A stretch of DNA of 64,000 nt from UBA4416 sp038327195. GTDB taxonomy: Bacteria; Bacteroidota; Bacteroidia; B-17B0; Aurantibacillaceae. Below, in pieces: positions 16,243 through 25,428 of this stretch; position 1 is the stretch's first letter; the number at the start of each line of letters is the position of its first letter. The stretch spans positions 1 through 64,000 of the forward strand of contig JBBQKU010000004.1 of assembly GCA_038327195.1 (NCBI GenBank), in the 5' to 3' direction. The position numbers and the translations under genes were made by a program. Under the pieces are notes generated by a model. That model searched no databases. It was given only the letters and a program-made list of their open reading frames with translations, and had not been told where the DNA came from.

Positions 16243-18621
16243 GTGCTTACAACAACTATTACGCAGTATTGTTTAAACAATAAAAAGAAATGTTTTTTTA
16301 TTGTTTCATTTTCTGTTTTATTCATTTGGTTTCTATGTTGTTTACCTAATCCTTTATTTAATGATCCGTATTCAAAAACAGTAAATGATTATAAAGGAAA
16401 TTTATTGTCTGCAAAAATTGCGAGCGACGGACAATGGCGTTTTCCAGAAAGTAATTCTATTAATTCAAAATTTGCAAAGTGTATTACATCATTTGAAGAC
16501 CAATATTTTTATTCACATCCTGGCATTAATCCTGCTTCTTTTTGGAGAGCGTTAAGACAAAACATTAGAGCAAAAAAAGTGGTGAGTGGTGGAAGTACTA
16601 TTACCATGCAATTGGTAAGACTGATTCGAAAAAACAAAAAGCGAACCTATTCAGAAAAACTCATTGAGTTAATTTGGGCTTTGCGTTTAGAATTAACCTA
16701 TTCTAAAGATGAAATTTTAAATTTATATTGTGCTCATGCGCCGTTTGGCAGCAATGTTGTTGGCATAGATGCCGCATCGTGGCGTTATTTTGGAAGAAGT
16801 GCTCAATACTTATCATGGAGTGAATGTGCGAGTTTAGCTGTGTTACCAAATGCACCTTCAATTATTTATCCAGGTAAAAATGAAATTAAGTTTAAAAGAA
16901 AACGCGATGCTTTACTTTATAAATTATTAAATCTCTCCATCATAAATCAAGAAACGTATTTACTTTCTTTACAAGAACCATTGCCGTTGAAACCTTTTTC
17001 TTTACCGAGTAATGCCAAACACCTTTTAAATAGAGCTATTTCAGAACATAAAAATGAAAACGAATTCAATACTACGATTCAAGCTGAAACACAAGCTAGG
17101 CTTAAAGAAATTTTAACGAAGCACGCTTATCAATTGCAGCACAATGAAATCAATAATGTATGTGCATTAGTTTTGGATGTGAATCAACACAATGTTGTTG
17201 CATATATAGGAAATACACCATTAAAAACCAAGGAACCACACGGTGAAGAAGTAGATGTGATTATGGCAAACAGAAGTACGGGCAGTTTATTAAAACCGTA
17301 TTTATATAGTTTTATGTTGAATGATGGCCAACTATTACCTAATATGTTAATCCCAGATATTCCAACACAAATAGCCGGTTATGTTCCGCAAAATTTTGAT
17401 TTTACTTACGACGGTGCAGTTCCTGCAAAAAGAGCTTTGGCAAGAAGTTTAAATATTCCTGCCGTTAAAATGTTGCAGCAATATACGATTGATAAATTTT
17501 TAGACAGGCTTCATCAAATTGGTTTAAAATCAATGAACCGCTCGGCAGATAATTATGGTTTGTCTTTAATATTAGGCGGTGGTGAATCAAAATTATGGGA
17601 AATGTGTTCTTCGTATTGCAGCATGGCAAAAGTTTTAAATCGGTATAACGGTTCTGGACTTTACACAAAGGACGATTGGGATAAACCTTCATATATTATT
17701 GATAATCACGACAAAGAATTTCATCAGGATAATTACCCATTTCTTTCCGCATCTTCAATCTGGTTAACGTTTGAAGCCATGGCCGAAGTTGGACGACCTG
17801 ATATAGATGCAAGTTGGCAACGTTTAGGTAATGCTCAAAAGATTGCTTGGAAAACAGGAACGAGTTTTGGTTTTAGAGATGGTTGGGCTATTGGAGTTTC
17901 TAGTAATTACGTAGTTGGTATTTGGGTTGGAAATGCTGATGGAGAAGGGCGCCCAGGTTTAACTGGACTATCTGTTGCTGCTCCTATTTTATTTGAAGTG
18001 TTTGGAGCTTTACCAAAATCAGAATGGTTTAAAATGCCAATAAAAGATTTAAAAAAGGTAATGGTTTGTAAACAAAGTGGTTGTTTGGTTTCTCCATATT
18101 GTGATGAACAAAAAGCAGAATACATTCCGAAACAAAGCAATGTGGCAATTGCATGTAGCTATCATAAGCCTATAAATACTGATATTACTGGACAATACAG
18201 AGTAACTGATATTTGTGTATCGCCGTTGGATATGAAACAGCAAAATTGGTTTGTGTTGCCTCCCGTGCAGGAATATTATTATAAAACAAAAAATCCTTCT
18301 TATAAAACCTTACCTCCGTATTTAGTAAACTGTGAACCGATTATTGAAAAAGCCATGGAAATGATTTATCCAAAGCCAGGAACAGTAATTTATATTCCCT
18401 ACGAATTATCTGGAGAGCAAGGAAAAACAATTTTCGAAATAGCACATCGTAATCAAAACAACACTGTTTTTTGGCACATTGATGGTGTGCTAGTTGGAAC
18501 AACCAGAAACATACATGAGTTAGGCCTTAGTCCCGAAAAAGGAAAGCACATGCTTACAATTACCGATAATGTTGGTGAAACAATGAATATTCCTTTTGAG
18601 GTGATGAGTGAAAAGAAATAA
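16243..18621 (+). CDS. pbpC: Penicillin-binding protein 1C
   Basis: 792-residue bifunctional peptidoglycan synthase. An N-terminal membrane anchor (about 17-37) precedes the GT51 glycosyltransferase domain (EDQYFYSHPG with catalytic Glu near 85, and GGSTITMQLVRL near 115-126). The transpeptidase domain has S-x-x-K in STGSLLKP (Ser near 348) and KTGTSFGFRD (near 535), and the C-terminal ~90 residues form the PBP-C (BiPBP_C) domain, which identifies it as PBP1C. The start is GTG at 16243, because an upstream stop precedes it and the sequence begins with a plausible cytoplasmic tail. It stands alone, transcribed away from mqnC. In many species PBP1C is accessory; the partner alpha-2-macroglobulin-like gene often found beside it is absent here. 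Confidence 0.95.
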   Translation: MLTTTITQYCLNNKKKCFFIVSFSVLFIWFLCCLPNPLFNDPYSKTVNDYKGNLLSAKIASDGQWRFPESNSINSKFAKCITSFEDQYFYSHPGINPASFWRALRQNIRAKKVVSGGSTITMQLVRLIRKNKKRTYSEKLIELIWALRLELTYSKDEILNLYCAHAPFGSNVVGIDAASWRYFGRSAQYLSWSECASLAVLPNAPSIIYPGKNEIKFKRKRDALLYKLLNLSIINQETYLLSLQEPLPLKPFSLPSNAKHLLNRAISEHKNENEFNTTIQAETQARLKEILTKHAYQLQHNEINNVCALVLDVNQHNVVAYIGNTPLKTKEPHGEEVDVIMANRSTGSLLKPYLYSFMLNDGQLLPNMLIPDIPTQIAGYVPQNFDFTYDGAVPAKRALARSLNIPAVKMLQQYTIDKFLDRLHQIGLKSMNRSADNYGLSLILGGGESKLWEMCSSYCSMAKVLNRYNGSGLYTKDDWDKPSYIIDNHDKEFHQDNYPFLSASSIWLTFEAMAEVGRPDIDASWQRLGNAQKIAWKTGTSFGFRDGWAIGVSSNYVVGIWVGNADGEGRPGLTGLSVAAPILFEVFGALPKSEWFKMPIKDLKKVMVCKQSGCLVSPYCDEQKAEYIPKQSNVAIACSYHKPINTDITGQYRVTDICVSPLDMKQQNWFVLPPVQEYYYKTKNPSYKTLPPYLVNCEPIIEKAMEMIYPKPGTVIYIPYELSGEQGKTIFEIAHRNQNNTVFWHIDGVLVGTTRNIHELGLSPEKGKHMLTITDNVGETMNIPFEVMSEKK

Positions 18622-18669
18622 ATATTTTGTTTTAACAATGACTTATAATTCAAAGGTTTAATTTTTATA

Positions 18670-19131
18670 CTAAAACAAATCTAATACTAACACACCCTTT
18701 TTAATTTTATAAGTTATTAATTCATTAGTATCAACTTTTTCTTCATTCAAAGTACCAGGTGTCCATTTTTGTAATGTCTTAAATACATCTAATATTTGTT
18801 TGTCGAGTTCGCTACTTTTTGTTGTGGTAGATATTTCCCAGTTCAATGCTTCGCCTTTACAGTTTATAAATACGCTAACCATTCCTTTACCTTTAAATTT
18901 CAAATTTTCTTTAATAAATTTCACATTCTCATTTAGTAGCTTTTCAACCTCTACTTTTGTTAACGGACACACAGGTTCTACTTGCCCCTTAAAGCCTTTG
19001 AATAATGCATAAACTTTTTTAGAATTACAGATTCCTTCAAGTGGTTCGTTCATTTCAACTGTTGCCAAAAGTTGCGCAAATGTATTGAGCCCAAAAGTTA
19101 TAAGCCCAATAGTAAATATTAATTTTTTCAT
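18670..19131 (-). CDS. Secreted TonB C-terminal-like protein
   Basis: 153 residues. Signal peptide 1-19 (ending NTFAQ) followed by a small alpha/beta domain. The run GKGMVSVFINCKGEALNWEIS, then ELDKQILDVFKTLQKWTPG, is the pattern of the TonB C-terminal fold (beta strand, helix and the W-x-P-A/G turn), which is common in Bacteroidota as free-standing periplasmic or lipoprotein domains. It lacks the TonB transmembrane helix and proline-rich stalk, so it is unlikely to energise transport by itself. It is convergent with pbpC. No direct role is evident. Confidence 0.65.
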   Translation of the reverse strand: MKKLIFTIGLITFGLNTFAQLLATVEMNEPLEGICNSKKVYALFKGFKGQVEPVCPLTKVEVEKLLNENVKFIKENLKFKGKGMVSVFINCKGEALNWEISTTTKSSELDKQILDVFKTLQKWTPGTLNEEKVDTNELITYKIKKGVLVLDLF

Positions 19132-19284
19132 AGTTTAGTTATGATACTGTTTTAGTTTGAATTTACTGTTGTAATTTTTTTTAATTACAAATGTTTGAAC
19201 TTTAGAGGTATCAGAAGTGAGGTAATCAAAATAATTATTAAAGCTTTCTTATTTTTAATTGGATGAGATTTTGTTTGTTAAAAG

Positions 19285-19518
19285 TTAATACGCCTTTTTA
19301 TTATTAAACCATTTTGTCCAAGGAAGCCAAAGACATAAAATTAGAATTGGGCCAATAATTAATGATAAATACCCATTATGAATTGCATTATCTCTATCAT
19401 TTGCTGATATGTTATGTGAAGAACCTGCAATTGCTAATCCCATTATATAAAAAACAAAAACACCAAACACAATTAATACGCTTGCTAATATTTTCAAAAT
19501 GATTATTAAATCTTTCAA
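19285..19518 (-). CDS. Small two-helix membrane protein
   Basis: 77 residues with two hydrophobic segments (about 8-31 and 47-66) separated by a short polar loop (SSHNISANDRDNAIHNG), probably an inner-membrane hairpin. It is not recognised. A tail of basic and aromatic residues (WTKWFNNKKAY) suggests the C-terminus is cytoplasmic. It lies between the TonB-like protein and pruA on the same strand. Confidence 0.55.
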   Translation of the reverse strand: MKDLIIILKILASVLIVFGVFVFYIMGLAIAGSSHNISANDRDNAIHNGYLSLIIGPILILCLWLPWTKWFNNKKAY

Positions 19519-19558
19519 AGTGTTTAAACTTATGTTTAACGATTTGGTTTATTATTTT

Positions 19559-19598
19559 AACCATCCTTATCTAACAAATTTGCTAAATAAGGATGGTT
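19559..19598 (-). terminator. Inverted repeat downstream of pruA, probable terminator
   Basis: A perfect 12-bp inverted repeat (AACCATCCTTAT at 19559-19570, ATAAGGATGGTT at 19587-19598) with a 16-base loop, 7 bases after the pruA stop. There is no T-run on either side, so efficiency is uncertain. Confidence 0.5.
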
Positions 19599-19605
19599 GT
19601 AAAAA

Positions 19606-21237
19606 TTAATCAGCTTGTAAAAAAGGATATTTATAATCTAATGCTGGTATTAATGTTTCTTTAATTGTACGAGGAGAAACCCAACGTAATAAATTAATTT
19701 TTGCTCCTGCTTTGTCGTTTGTTCCACTTCCGCGTGCACCACCAAAAGGTTGTTGGCCAACTACAGCACCTGTACATTTATCATTAATATAAAAGTTACC
19801 TGCAGCGTTATTTAATTTTTTAGTTGCTAATTCAATCGCATAACGGTCTTGAGCTATAATAGCACCAGTTAAGGCATAAATAGAAGTTGTATCAACTAAC
19901 TCAAGTGTTTCTTCAAATTTATTTTCGTCGTAAACAAAAAGTGTTAATACGGGTCCAAATAATTCTTCACACATCGTAACATATTTTGGATCTTTCGCCA
20001 CAATAATAGTTGGCTCAATAAAATATCCTTTCGATTTATCGTAATTACCACCAGCAATAATTTCTACGTTACTGTCTTTTTTAGCAGCATCAATGTATTT
20101 TGCTAATTTGTCAAAACTTTTTTCATCAATAACAGCATTTATGAAGTTTGTAAAATCTTCGGTAGGCCCCATTTTCATTGATTTTAAATCGGCAAGCACT
20201 AATCCTTTAACTTCAGCCCATAAATTTGATGGAACGTAAACACGAGAAGCTGCCGAACATTTTTGTCCTTGGTATTCAAACGCACCGCGCGAAATAGCAG
20301 TAGATAATGTTTTAGCATCAGCTGATTTATGAGCCATAATAAAATCCTTTCCACCAGTTTCACCTACTATACGTGGATAAGATTTATATTTATGAATATT
20401 GTTTCCTATTGTTTGCCAAATGTTTTGAAACACTTCTGTACTACCAGTAAAATGAATACCAGCAAAGTCTTTGTGATTAAAAACAACTTCAGCAGCATCT
20501 GGACCGCTTGGGTAAATTAAATTAATAACACCATCAGGTACGCCTGCTTTTTTAAATATTTCCATTAATACATTTGCGCTGTATACTTGTGCATTACTTG
20601 GTTTCCAAACAACTACATTTCCCATCATGGCACAACTTGTAGGTAAATTACCGGCAATTGCTGTAAAGTTAAATGGAGTTAATGCATAAATAAAACCTTC
20701 TAATGGTCTCCATTCAATACGGTTCCATACACCCGGACCCGAAACTGGTTGGTCGGCATAAATTTCTTGCATGTATTGAACATTGAAACGTAAGAAATCT
20801 ATAATTTCGCAAGAGCTATCAATTTCAGCTTGGTAAGCATTTTTACTTTGTCCAAGCATGGTTGCTGCATTTAATTTAGAGCGGTAAGGACCAGCAATTA
20901 ATTCGGCAACTTTTAAAAAAATACTTGCTCTGTGTTCCCAACTTAAATTTGCCCATTGTTCTTTAGCAGCTAATGCAGCTGAAATAGCTTGCTCTACATG
21001 TGTTTTATCACTTTTGTAAAAATGACCTAAAGTGTGTTTGTGATCGTGTGGCGGTGCTAAGCGAATTTTAGTTTCGCTGGTTACTTCTTTGTTTCCAATA
21101 TACATTGGAATATTTATTTCTTTGCTACGCAATTCTTTTAGCATTGCTTGAAGCTCAATACGCTCAGCACTTCCTGAAGCATAATTTTTAATGGGCTCAT
21201 TAATAGCAGCTGGTACTTTGTAAATTCCTTTTGGCAT
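19606..21237 (-). CDS. pruA: L-glutamate gamma-semialdehyde (delta-1-pyrroline-5-carboxylate) dehydrogenase
   Basis: 543-residue NAD-dependent aldehyde dehydrogenase that oxidises glutamate semialdehyde to glutamate in proline catabolism. The catalytic Cys is in YQGQKCSAASRVYVP (near residue 320), the general-base Glu in VGETGGKD (near 288), and FTGSTEVFQ marks the cofactor site. Length and N-terminus (VPAAINEPIKNYASGS) fit the stand-alone PruA/RocA type of Bacteroidota, not the bifunctional PutA; proline dehydrogenase is not in the window. It is a single gene flanked by noncoding sequence and followed by a stem-loop. Confidence 0.96.
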   Translation of the reverse strand: MPKGIYKVPAAINEPIKNYASGSAERIELQAMLKELRSKEINIPMYIGNKEVTSETKIRLAPPHDHKHTLGHFYKSDKTHVEQAISAALAAKEQWANLSWEHRASIFLKVAELIAGPYRSKLNAATMLGQSKNAYQAEIDSSCEIIDFLRFNVQYMQEIYADQPVSGPGVWNRIEWRPLEGFIYALTPFNFTAIAGNLPTSCAMMGNVVVWKPSNAQVYSANVLMEIFKKAGVPDGVINLIYPSGPDAAEVVFNHKDFAGIHFTGSTEVFQNIWQTIGNNIHKYKSYPRIVGETGGKDFIMAHKSADAKTLSTAISRGAFEYQGQKCSAASRVYVPSNLWAEVKGLVLADLKSMKMGPTEDFTNFINAVIDEKSFDKLAKYIDAAKKDSNVEIIAGGNYDKSKGYFIEPTIIVAKDPKYVTMCEELFGPVLTLFVYDENKFEETLELVDTTSIYALTGAIIAQDRYAIELATKKLNNAAGNFYINDKCTGAVVGQQPFGGARGSGTNDKAGAKINLLRWVSPRTIKETLIPALDYKYPFLQAD

Positions 21238-21318
21238 AATTTCGATTTTTAGATGTACGAATTTACAATTTTTTTATGTCAAAAATGGCACTATTTGTAT
21301 CATTAAAACAGGATATTA

Positions 21319-21744
21319 TTATTTTTTAAGAGAATCAGGTTTTTCGTTTTTAGAAAGGGAATCTGCATAATAGGAGTTAGAAAAGTCTTTATTTCGCTCG
21401 TTTGCAGGCGGCATACGCTTGCCCATGCAGCTGGTAGTAAAGGTCAGCACCCCAGAAATAATTGACAAAAACGCTATTTTCAGCGGTTTAATAGAAATTT
21501 TATTTTCTATATAATCTTTTAAGTATAATAAAATGAATTCAAATTTTGTAGGAGTGTTAACTTGAAAGTTTTTATAACGCCCACAAATTTTTTCTTCATG
21601 GTGATTTTCAAAATATGTTTCAATTTCTGAAATGCTATAATTTGTAAAATCAATAACGGTTGTTTCGCAAACAGTACAATGTTTACCGTCCACAGTTTTT
21701 GCCATGGTCTTAAAGTTTTCCGAACAAGGCTTTTCAATTTTCAT
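21319..21744 (-). CDS. Small protein with Bacteroidota Cys-motif (CxNxxxM...CxxC) and membrane helix
   Basis: 141 residues. The N-terminus (EKPCSENFKTMAK, then GKHCTVCETTVIDFT and, downstream, KICGRYKNFQ) matches a short Cys-rich module often seen at the front of Bacteroidota envelope proteins; the four Cys could bind a metal. A hydrophobic helix follows at about 88-106 (IAFLSIISGVLTFTTSC), and the tail is charged and Lys-rich, so it is probably anchored in the inner membrane. In many relatives the module is followed by a carboxypeptidase-regulatory domain, which this protein lacks. Function unknown. Confidence 0.7.
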   Translation of the reverse strand: MKIEKPCSENFKTMAKTVDGKHCTVCETTVIDFTNYSISEIETYFENHHEEKICGRYKNFQVNTPTKFEFILLYLKDYIENKISIKPLKIAFLSIISGVLTFTTSCMGKRMPPANERNKDFSNSYYADSLSKNEKPDSLKK

Positions 21745-21806
21745 AACGCATGTTTTTTATTAAAAAGAAAAAAGGAGAAACAGAAATTCAACTAATTAGT
21801 TTGAAA

Positions 21807-22565
21807 TTAAGCTTTAGCTTTAAATTGGTTGATTGCATTAATGGTAAATTCAGATAAAACAAGGGTTCCGCTCATACCAGCACGTTCAATTAATAATGTG
21901 TCCCAATTTTCAGTTCCTTGCCACATTACTTTTTTAAGCATCATCATTGCTTCTGGGTTACTCGTTGCTAATTTTGTTGCAAGTGTTTTAATGCTTTTAT
22001 CCATTTCGGCTACTGTTTCAAAAACCTCGGCATATAAACCTTTTTCTTTTGCCCACTGAGCAGTTTGCCATTCAGTTGCATTTATGGTTAATTGACAAAA
22101 TGCAGACGTTCCAACTTTACGTTCTACAGCTGGCCCAACCACAAAAGGACCTATACCAACCGCTAATTCACTTAACTTAATTGATGCGTTATCTACCGCA
22201 AAAGTATAATCAGCACTTGCTGCAATACCAACACCACCGCCAACAGCTTTACCTTGCACGCGAGCAATGATAAGTTTTGGAGCTTTACGCATAGCATTAA
22301 TTACCATTGCAAAACCTGAGAAAAACTTTAAACCAGTATCAATATCTTTTATCGAAATTAACTCATCAAAACTAGCGCCTGCACAAAATGTTTTTTCGCC
22401 TTCGCTTTGTAATATAATTACTTTAGCGTTATCGTCTTTTCCTAATTTTTCAATTTCGGCAGCAAGGTTTCTTAATTGTGTGCCTGGCATCGAATTACTT
22501 TGTGGGTGAAAAAAAGTAATTGTTCCAATTCCGTTTTCGATTGTTGATGTGATTGTTCCTTCCAT
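21807..22565 (-). CDS. Enoyl-CoA hydratase/isomerase family protein
   Basis: 252-residue crotonase-fold protein. Fold landmarks are FCAGASFDEL (oxyanion loop), RVQGKAVGGGVGIAASADYTFA (the second oxyanion glycine-rich segment, near 105-126), and LSELAVGIGPFVVGPAV. Length is normal for the family. The position that is Glu in true enoyl-CoA hydratases cannot be assigned with certainty, so it may be a hydratase, an isomerase or a methylglutaconyl-CoA hydratase-like enzyme. It stands alone. The start at 22565 gives the expected N-terminal strand (ITSTIENGIGTITFFHP). Confidence 0.9.
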   Translation of the reverse strand: MEGTITSTIENGIGTITFFHPQSNSMPGTQLRNLAAEIEKLGKDDNAKVIILQSEGEKTFCAGASFDELISIKDIDTGLKFFSGFAMVINAMRKAPKLIIARVQGKAVGGGVGIAASADYTFAVDNASIKLSELAVGIGPFVVGPAVERKVGTSAFCQLTINATEWQTAQWAKEKGLYAEVFETVAEMDKSIKTLATKLATSNPEAMMMLKKVMWQGTENWDTLLIERAGMSGTLVLSEFTINAINQFKAKA

Positions 22566-22634
22566 TTTATTTATGTTTCCTAATTAATTTTTCTATGATT
22601 CAAATTTACAAATAATAAAACAGTTTTAAAATTG

Positions 22635-23393
22635 CTATTTATTTGATATAAGTGCATCAACTTGTTTACTTACTCTTTTTGGGTTAAAAGGATTGTTGTC
22701 TGTTTTGTCAGATTTAAAGATGTGTGATTTAATGTAGCAGAATTTCTTTTCTTGTTTATCATAAATTAAATAATTGCATTTCATTCCTACTTTATGTAAA
22801 TTATTTTCATATCCATCATCATTTATTTTTGGCGAATGACCGTCCCACCAGGTACTATTGGTGGTTGAAATGATTACTAACGCTGTATAAAATGCAAGCC
22901 CAACTACTATGGCACTATATTTTAATGTATTAATAGCTATTTTTTGTCTGTTTTGTTTTTTAGTCCAAATATTACCATAATTTATAAAGTATGATGTGTA
23001 ACGTTCTTTATGTAGCGAGGCAAAAGAATCTATTGTAGCAGAATACGGAATTTGATTTAAATCTTTTGTAGATTGATATGCGAAAACAGATTGAGTAATT
23101 TCGGATGTTAATATTTGTAATTTATAACTTGTTTCGCTTTTACTTATATTAAAAGGGCTTACGCTTTTTACTTTAGAAGATATAACAGAGTCATATATGT
23201 AATTTGCATAAGCAGTTAATGTATCATCAAATAAAACATCGCGGTTTTTAATAATGGAAACAGAAGAAATACTTCCTGCATACGAAATTGGGTAAAAAGA
23301 ATTTAAAGTCGCATTTTCTCTTATACTGTTTTTATTATTTCTGAAATTTGAAAAAAACAAAACAATGATTATAAAAAATAAAACACGAAACAT
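22635..23393 (-). CDS. Hypothetical membrane-anchored protein, next to E2
   Basis: 252 residues, not recognised. There is an N-terminal hydrophobic segment (about 2-15) and a second helix near 160-180 (YSAIVVGLAFYTALVIIST). The region between them reads as an envelope-facing domain with several Tyr and Ser, and the C-terminal 60 residues are hydrophilic and basic. It starts one base after the E2 stop, on the same strand, so it is probably co-transcribed with the pyruvate dehydrogenase genes, but nothing links it to that enzyme. Confidence 0.6.
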   Translation of the reverse strand: MFRVLFFIIIVLFFSNFRNNKNSIRENATLNSFYPISYAGSISSVSIIKNRDVLFDDTLTAYANYIYDSVISSKVKSVSPFNISKSETSYKLQILTSEITQSVFAYQSTKDLNQIPYSATIDSFASLHKERYTSYFINYGNIWTKKQNRQKIAINTLKYSAIVVGLAFYTALVIISTTNSTWWDGHSPKINDDGYENNLHKVGMKCNYLIYDKQEKKFCYIKSHIFKSDKTDNNPFNPKRVSKQVDALISNK

Positions 23394-23394
23394 G

Positions 23395-25002
23395 TTACGC
23401 TAAAATTGTAACAGGATTTTCTATAAAAGTTCTTAATGTTTGTAAAAATGCTGCGCCAGTAGCTCCATCTACAGTTCTGTGGTCACACGCTAAGGTTAAT
23501 TTCATAACATTACCCGGCACAACCATATTGTTTTTTACTACAGGAACCTGTCTGATTGCTCCAACTGATAAAATACAAGATTCGGGTGTATTGATAATAG
23601 ATGTAAATGATTCTATACCAAACATTCCTAAATTAGATACAGTAAATGTATTTCCTTCCCAATCTGCTGGTTGTAATTTTTTATCCTTAGCACGTTTGCC
23701 TAAATCTTTCACCTCTGCACTAATTTGTGATAAAGATTTTTGATCAGCAAAACGAACAACTGGAACTAATAAACCATCTTCAACCGCAACCGCAACACCA
23801 ATATGCACATGGTTGTAGTAACGAATTTTATCGCCTAACCAACTAGTGTTTACTTTAGGATGCTTGCGTAAAGCAGCAGCACACGCTTTAATTACTAAAT
23901 CATTAAAAGAAACTTTTGTGTCTGGTATTGCATTTATTGCGTTTCGTGAAGCCATGGCATTATCCATATCAACTTCAATGTTTAAATAGAAATGTGGTGC
24001 TCCGTTGGTGCTTTCTAATAAACGTTTTGCAATTACTTTTCGCATTTGAGACGTTGGCTCGTCTGTAAAGCTTTCTGCTCCAGGCACAAACGAACTAACG
24101 TTTTGAGAGCTAGTATTAGTTTGAGTCGAAGGTTTATAATTTTCTATATCTGATTTTGTTACTCTGCCATTATCGCCAGTTCCATTCACTTTTGATAAGT
24201 CAATGCCTTTGTCTTTTGCTAATGCTTTTGCTAAAGGAGAAGCTTTTATACGAGAAGCCCCTCCAACCTCCCCAAGAGGGAGGCTAGTAGAACTTACTAT
24301 TGATTTAACTTCTTGAGTTACTTTACTCCCTTCTATTTCTTTTGTCCCTTCCGTCTTTACAGTCCCTTCAATCGATTTTAAAATAGCATTAATATCTTCA
24401 CCACCTTTCCCTAAAATAGCTAAAACACTGTCAACGGGAACGCTTTTTCCTTCAGGAATACCAATATGAATTAATACTCCATCTTGAAAAGATTCAAATT
24501 CCATTGTTGCTTTATCGGTAGCAATATCTGCTAATAATTCGCCGCTTTTAACTTTATCGCCAACTTTTTTGTGCCATTTTTCAACAACACCTTCGGTCAT
24601 TGTATCGCTTAATTTTGGCATACGAATAACTTCAACACCAGCCGGTAAAGCAGTTGTTGATTGAGGTGAGTTATTAGTTTTTGGAGTTTCAGTTTTTGTC
24701 TCTTTTATTTCTTCTGTCTTTTTAGTATTTGGCGTTCCATTTATTAATGCAGAAATATCTTCTCCTTCTTTACCTAAAATGGCAATGATAGAATCAACAG
24801 GAACACTTTGTTTTACTTGAGCACCAATATAAAGTAGAACACCGTCTTGAAAAGATTCAAACTCCATCGTTGCTTTATCAGTTTCAATATCGGCTAATAA
24901 GTCGCCACTTTTAACTTTATCGCCAACTTTTTTGTGCCATACTGCTACAACGCCATCAGTCATTGTATCACTTAATTTGGGCATTCTTACTATTTCCGCC
25001 AT
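23395..25002 (-). CDS. pdhC: Pyruvate dehydrogenase E2 (dihydrolipoamide acetyltransferase), two lipoyl domains
   Basis: 535-residue E2 core of the pyruvate dehydrogenase complex. Two lipoyl domains carry K43 in ETDKATMEFE and a second lysine near 164 in ATDKATMEFE. A Ser/Thr/Lys-rich linker leads to the peripheral subunit-binding domain (ASPLAKALAKDKGIDL, about 255-290) and the acetyltransferase domain with CDHRTVDGATGA near the C-terminus (catalytic His). The linker contains a short run, SSTSLPLGEVGGA (about residues 237-250), encoded by a C- and G-rich palindromic segment unlike the rest of the gene. E1-alpha (pdhA) is upstream, separated by a four-helix-bundle gene; E1-beta and E3 are not in the window. 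Confidence 0.95.
   Translation of the reverse strand: MAEIVRMPKLSDTMTDGVVAVWHKKVGDKVKSGDLLADIETDKATMEFESFQDGVLLYIGAQVKQSVPVDSIIAILGKEGEDISALINGTPNTKKTEEIKETKTETPKTNNSPQSTTALPAGVEVIRMPKLSDTMTEGVVEKWHKKVGDKVKSGELLADIATDKATMEFESFQDGVLIHIGIPEGKSVPVDSVLAILGKGGEDINAILKSIEGTVKTEGTKEIEGSKVTQEVKSIVSSTSLPLGEVGGASRIKASPLAKALAKDKGIDLSKVNGTGDNGRVTKSDIENYKPSTQTNTSSQNVSSFVPGAESFTDEPTSQMRKVIAKRLLESTNGAPHFYLNIEVDMDNAMASRNAINAIPDTKVSFNDLVIKACAAALRKHPKVNTSWLGDKIRYYNHVHIGVAVAVEDGLLVPVVRFADQKSLSQISAEVKDLGKRAKDKKLQPADWEGNTFTVSNLGMFGIESFTSIINTPESCILSVGAIRQVPVVKNNMVVPGNVMKLTLACDHRTVDGATGAAFLQTLRTFIENPVTILA
24256..24287 (-). repeat. GC-rich palindromic insertion within the E2 linker
   Basis: Read on the plus strand, CCTCCCCAAGAGGGAGG sits here inside a locally GC-rich patch (AGCCCCTCC...GGAGGCT). 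It encodes the LPLGEVGG stretch of the linker in frame. Such palindromes, with similar Leu-Gly-Glu-Val-Gly-Gly peptides, are a common dispersed type in Bacteroidota intergenic DNA; that identification is from memory. The reading frame stays open. Confidence 0.5.
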
Positions 25003-25007
25003 TTTTA

Positions 25008-25032
25008 TTTAGTTTTTAATGTTGAGTTTTTA
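25008..25032 (-). repeat. Left arm of inverted repeat framing the four-helix-bundle gene
   Basis: This 25-bp sequence matches the reverse complement of 25429-25453 at 24 of 25 positions. Its outer end is 5 bases upstream of the E2 start codon. Confidence 0.8.
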
Positions 25033-25046
25033 GTTTTAAATATAAC

Positions 25047-25424
25047 TCAATTCTTAATTTTTAAATTTTCTTGTGATGTTTTTACAATTTTTGTTAGAAT
25101 TTTTATAATGTCATTACAGTCACTAATTTGGTCTGTTAAATCAATAGTATACCATTTAGATTCTTTTAATAGCCTTAACCAATAGTAAGATTCTCTAGCT
25201 TCTTTTGAGGCTATTGCCATTTTTGTGATGAAATCTTTTTTAGTTTGACCAGCACTTCCTTCATTCACGTTAGCGCCAATTGATGTTGCACTTCGGAGCA
25301 ATTGTCTTAAAATAGGGTTATTATCAATTTTTGATAATTGCTTATATAATTCGATGATAGCCAAAGAAAACTTAAATGACTTCTCTTGAATAATACTTTC
25401 TTTATGTGTGTCGATTGATTGCAA
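25047..25424 (-). CDS. Four helix bundle protein (S23 / TIGR02436 type)
   Basis: 125-residue helical protein of the four helix bundle family first known from 23S rRNA intervening sequences. Typical features are FKFSLAIIELYKQL, LRQLLRSATSIGANVNEGSAGQTKKDFITKMAIASKEARESYYWLRL, and a helical C-terminus. Start: TTG at 25424, since no ATG lies near the expected N-terminus. It sits between pdhA and pdhC on the same strand, a place where no such gene is expected, and is framed by a 25-bp inverted repeat. Its role is unknown; relatives may act as structural or RNA-binding helical bundles. Confidence 0.88.
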   Translation of the reverse strand: MQSIDTHKESIIQEKSFKFSLAIIELYKQLSKIDNNPILRQLLRSATSIGANVNEGSAGQTKKDFITKMAIASKEARESYYWLRLLKESKWYTIDLTDQISDCNDIIKILTKIVKTSQENLKIKN

Positions 25425-25428
25425 TTAT

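Noticed and set aside
19132..19284. Possible small gene between the TonB-like and membrane protein genes
   Set aside because: No open frame with a sensible start; AT-rich noncoding.
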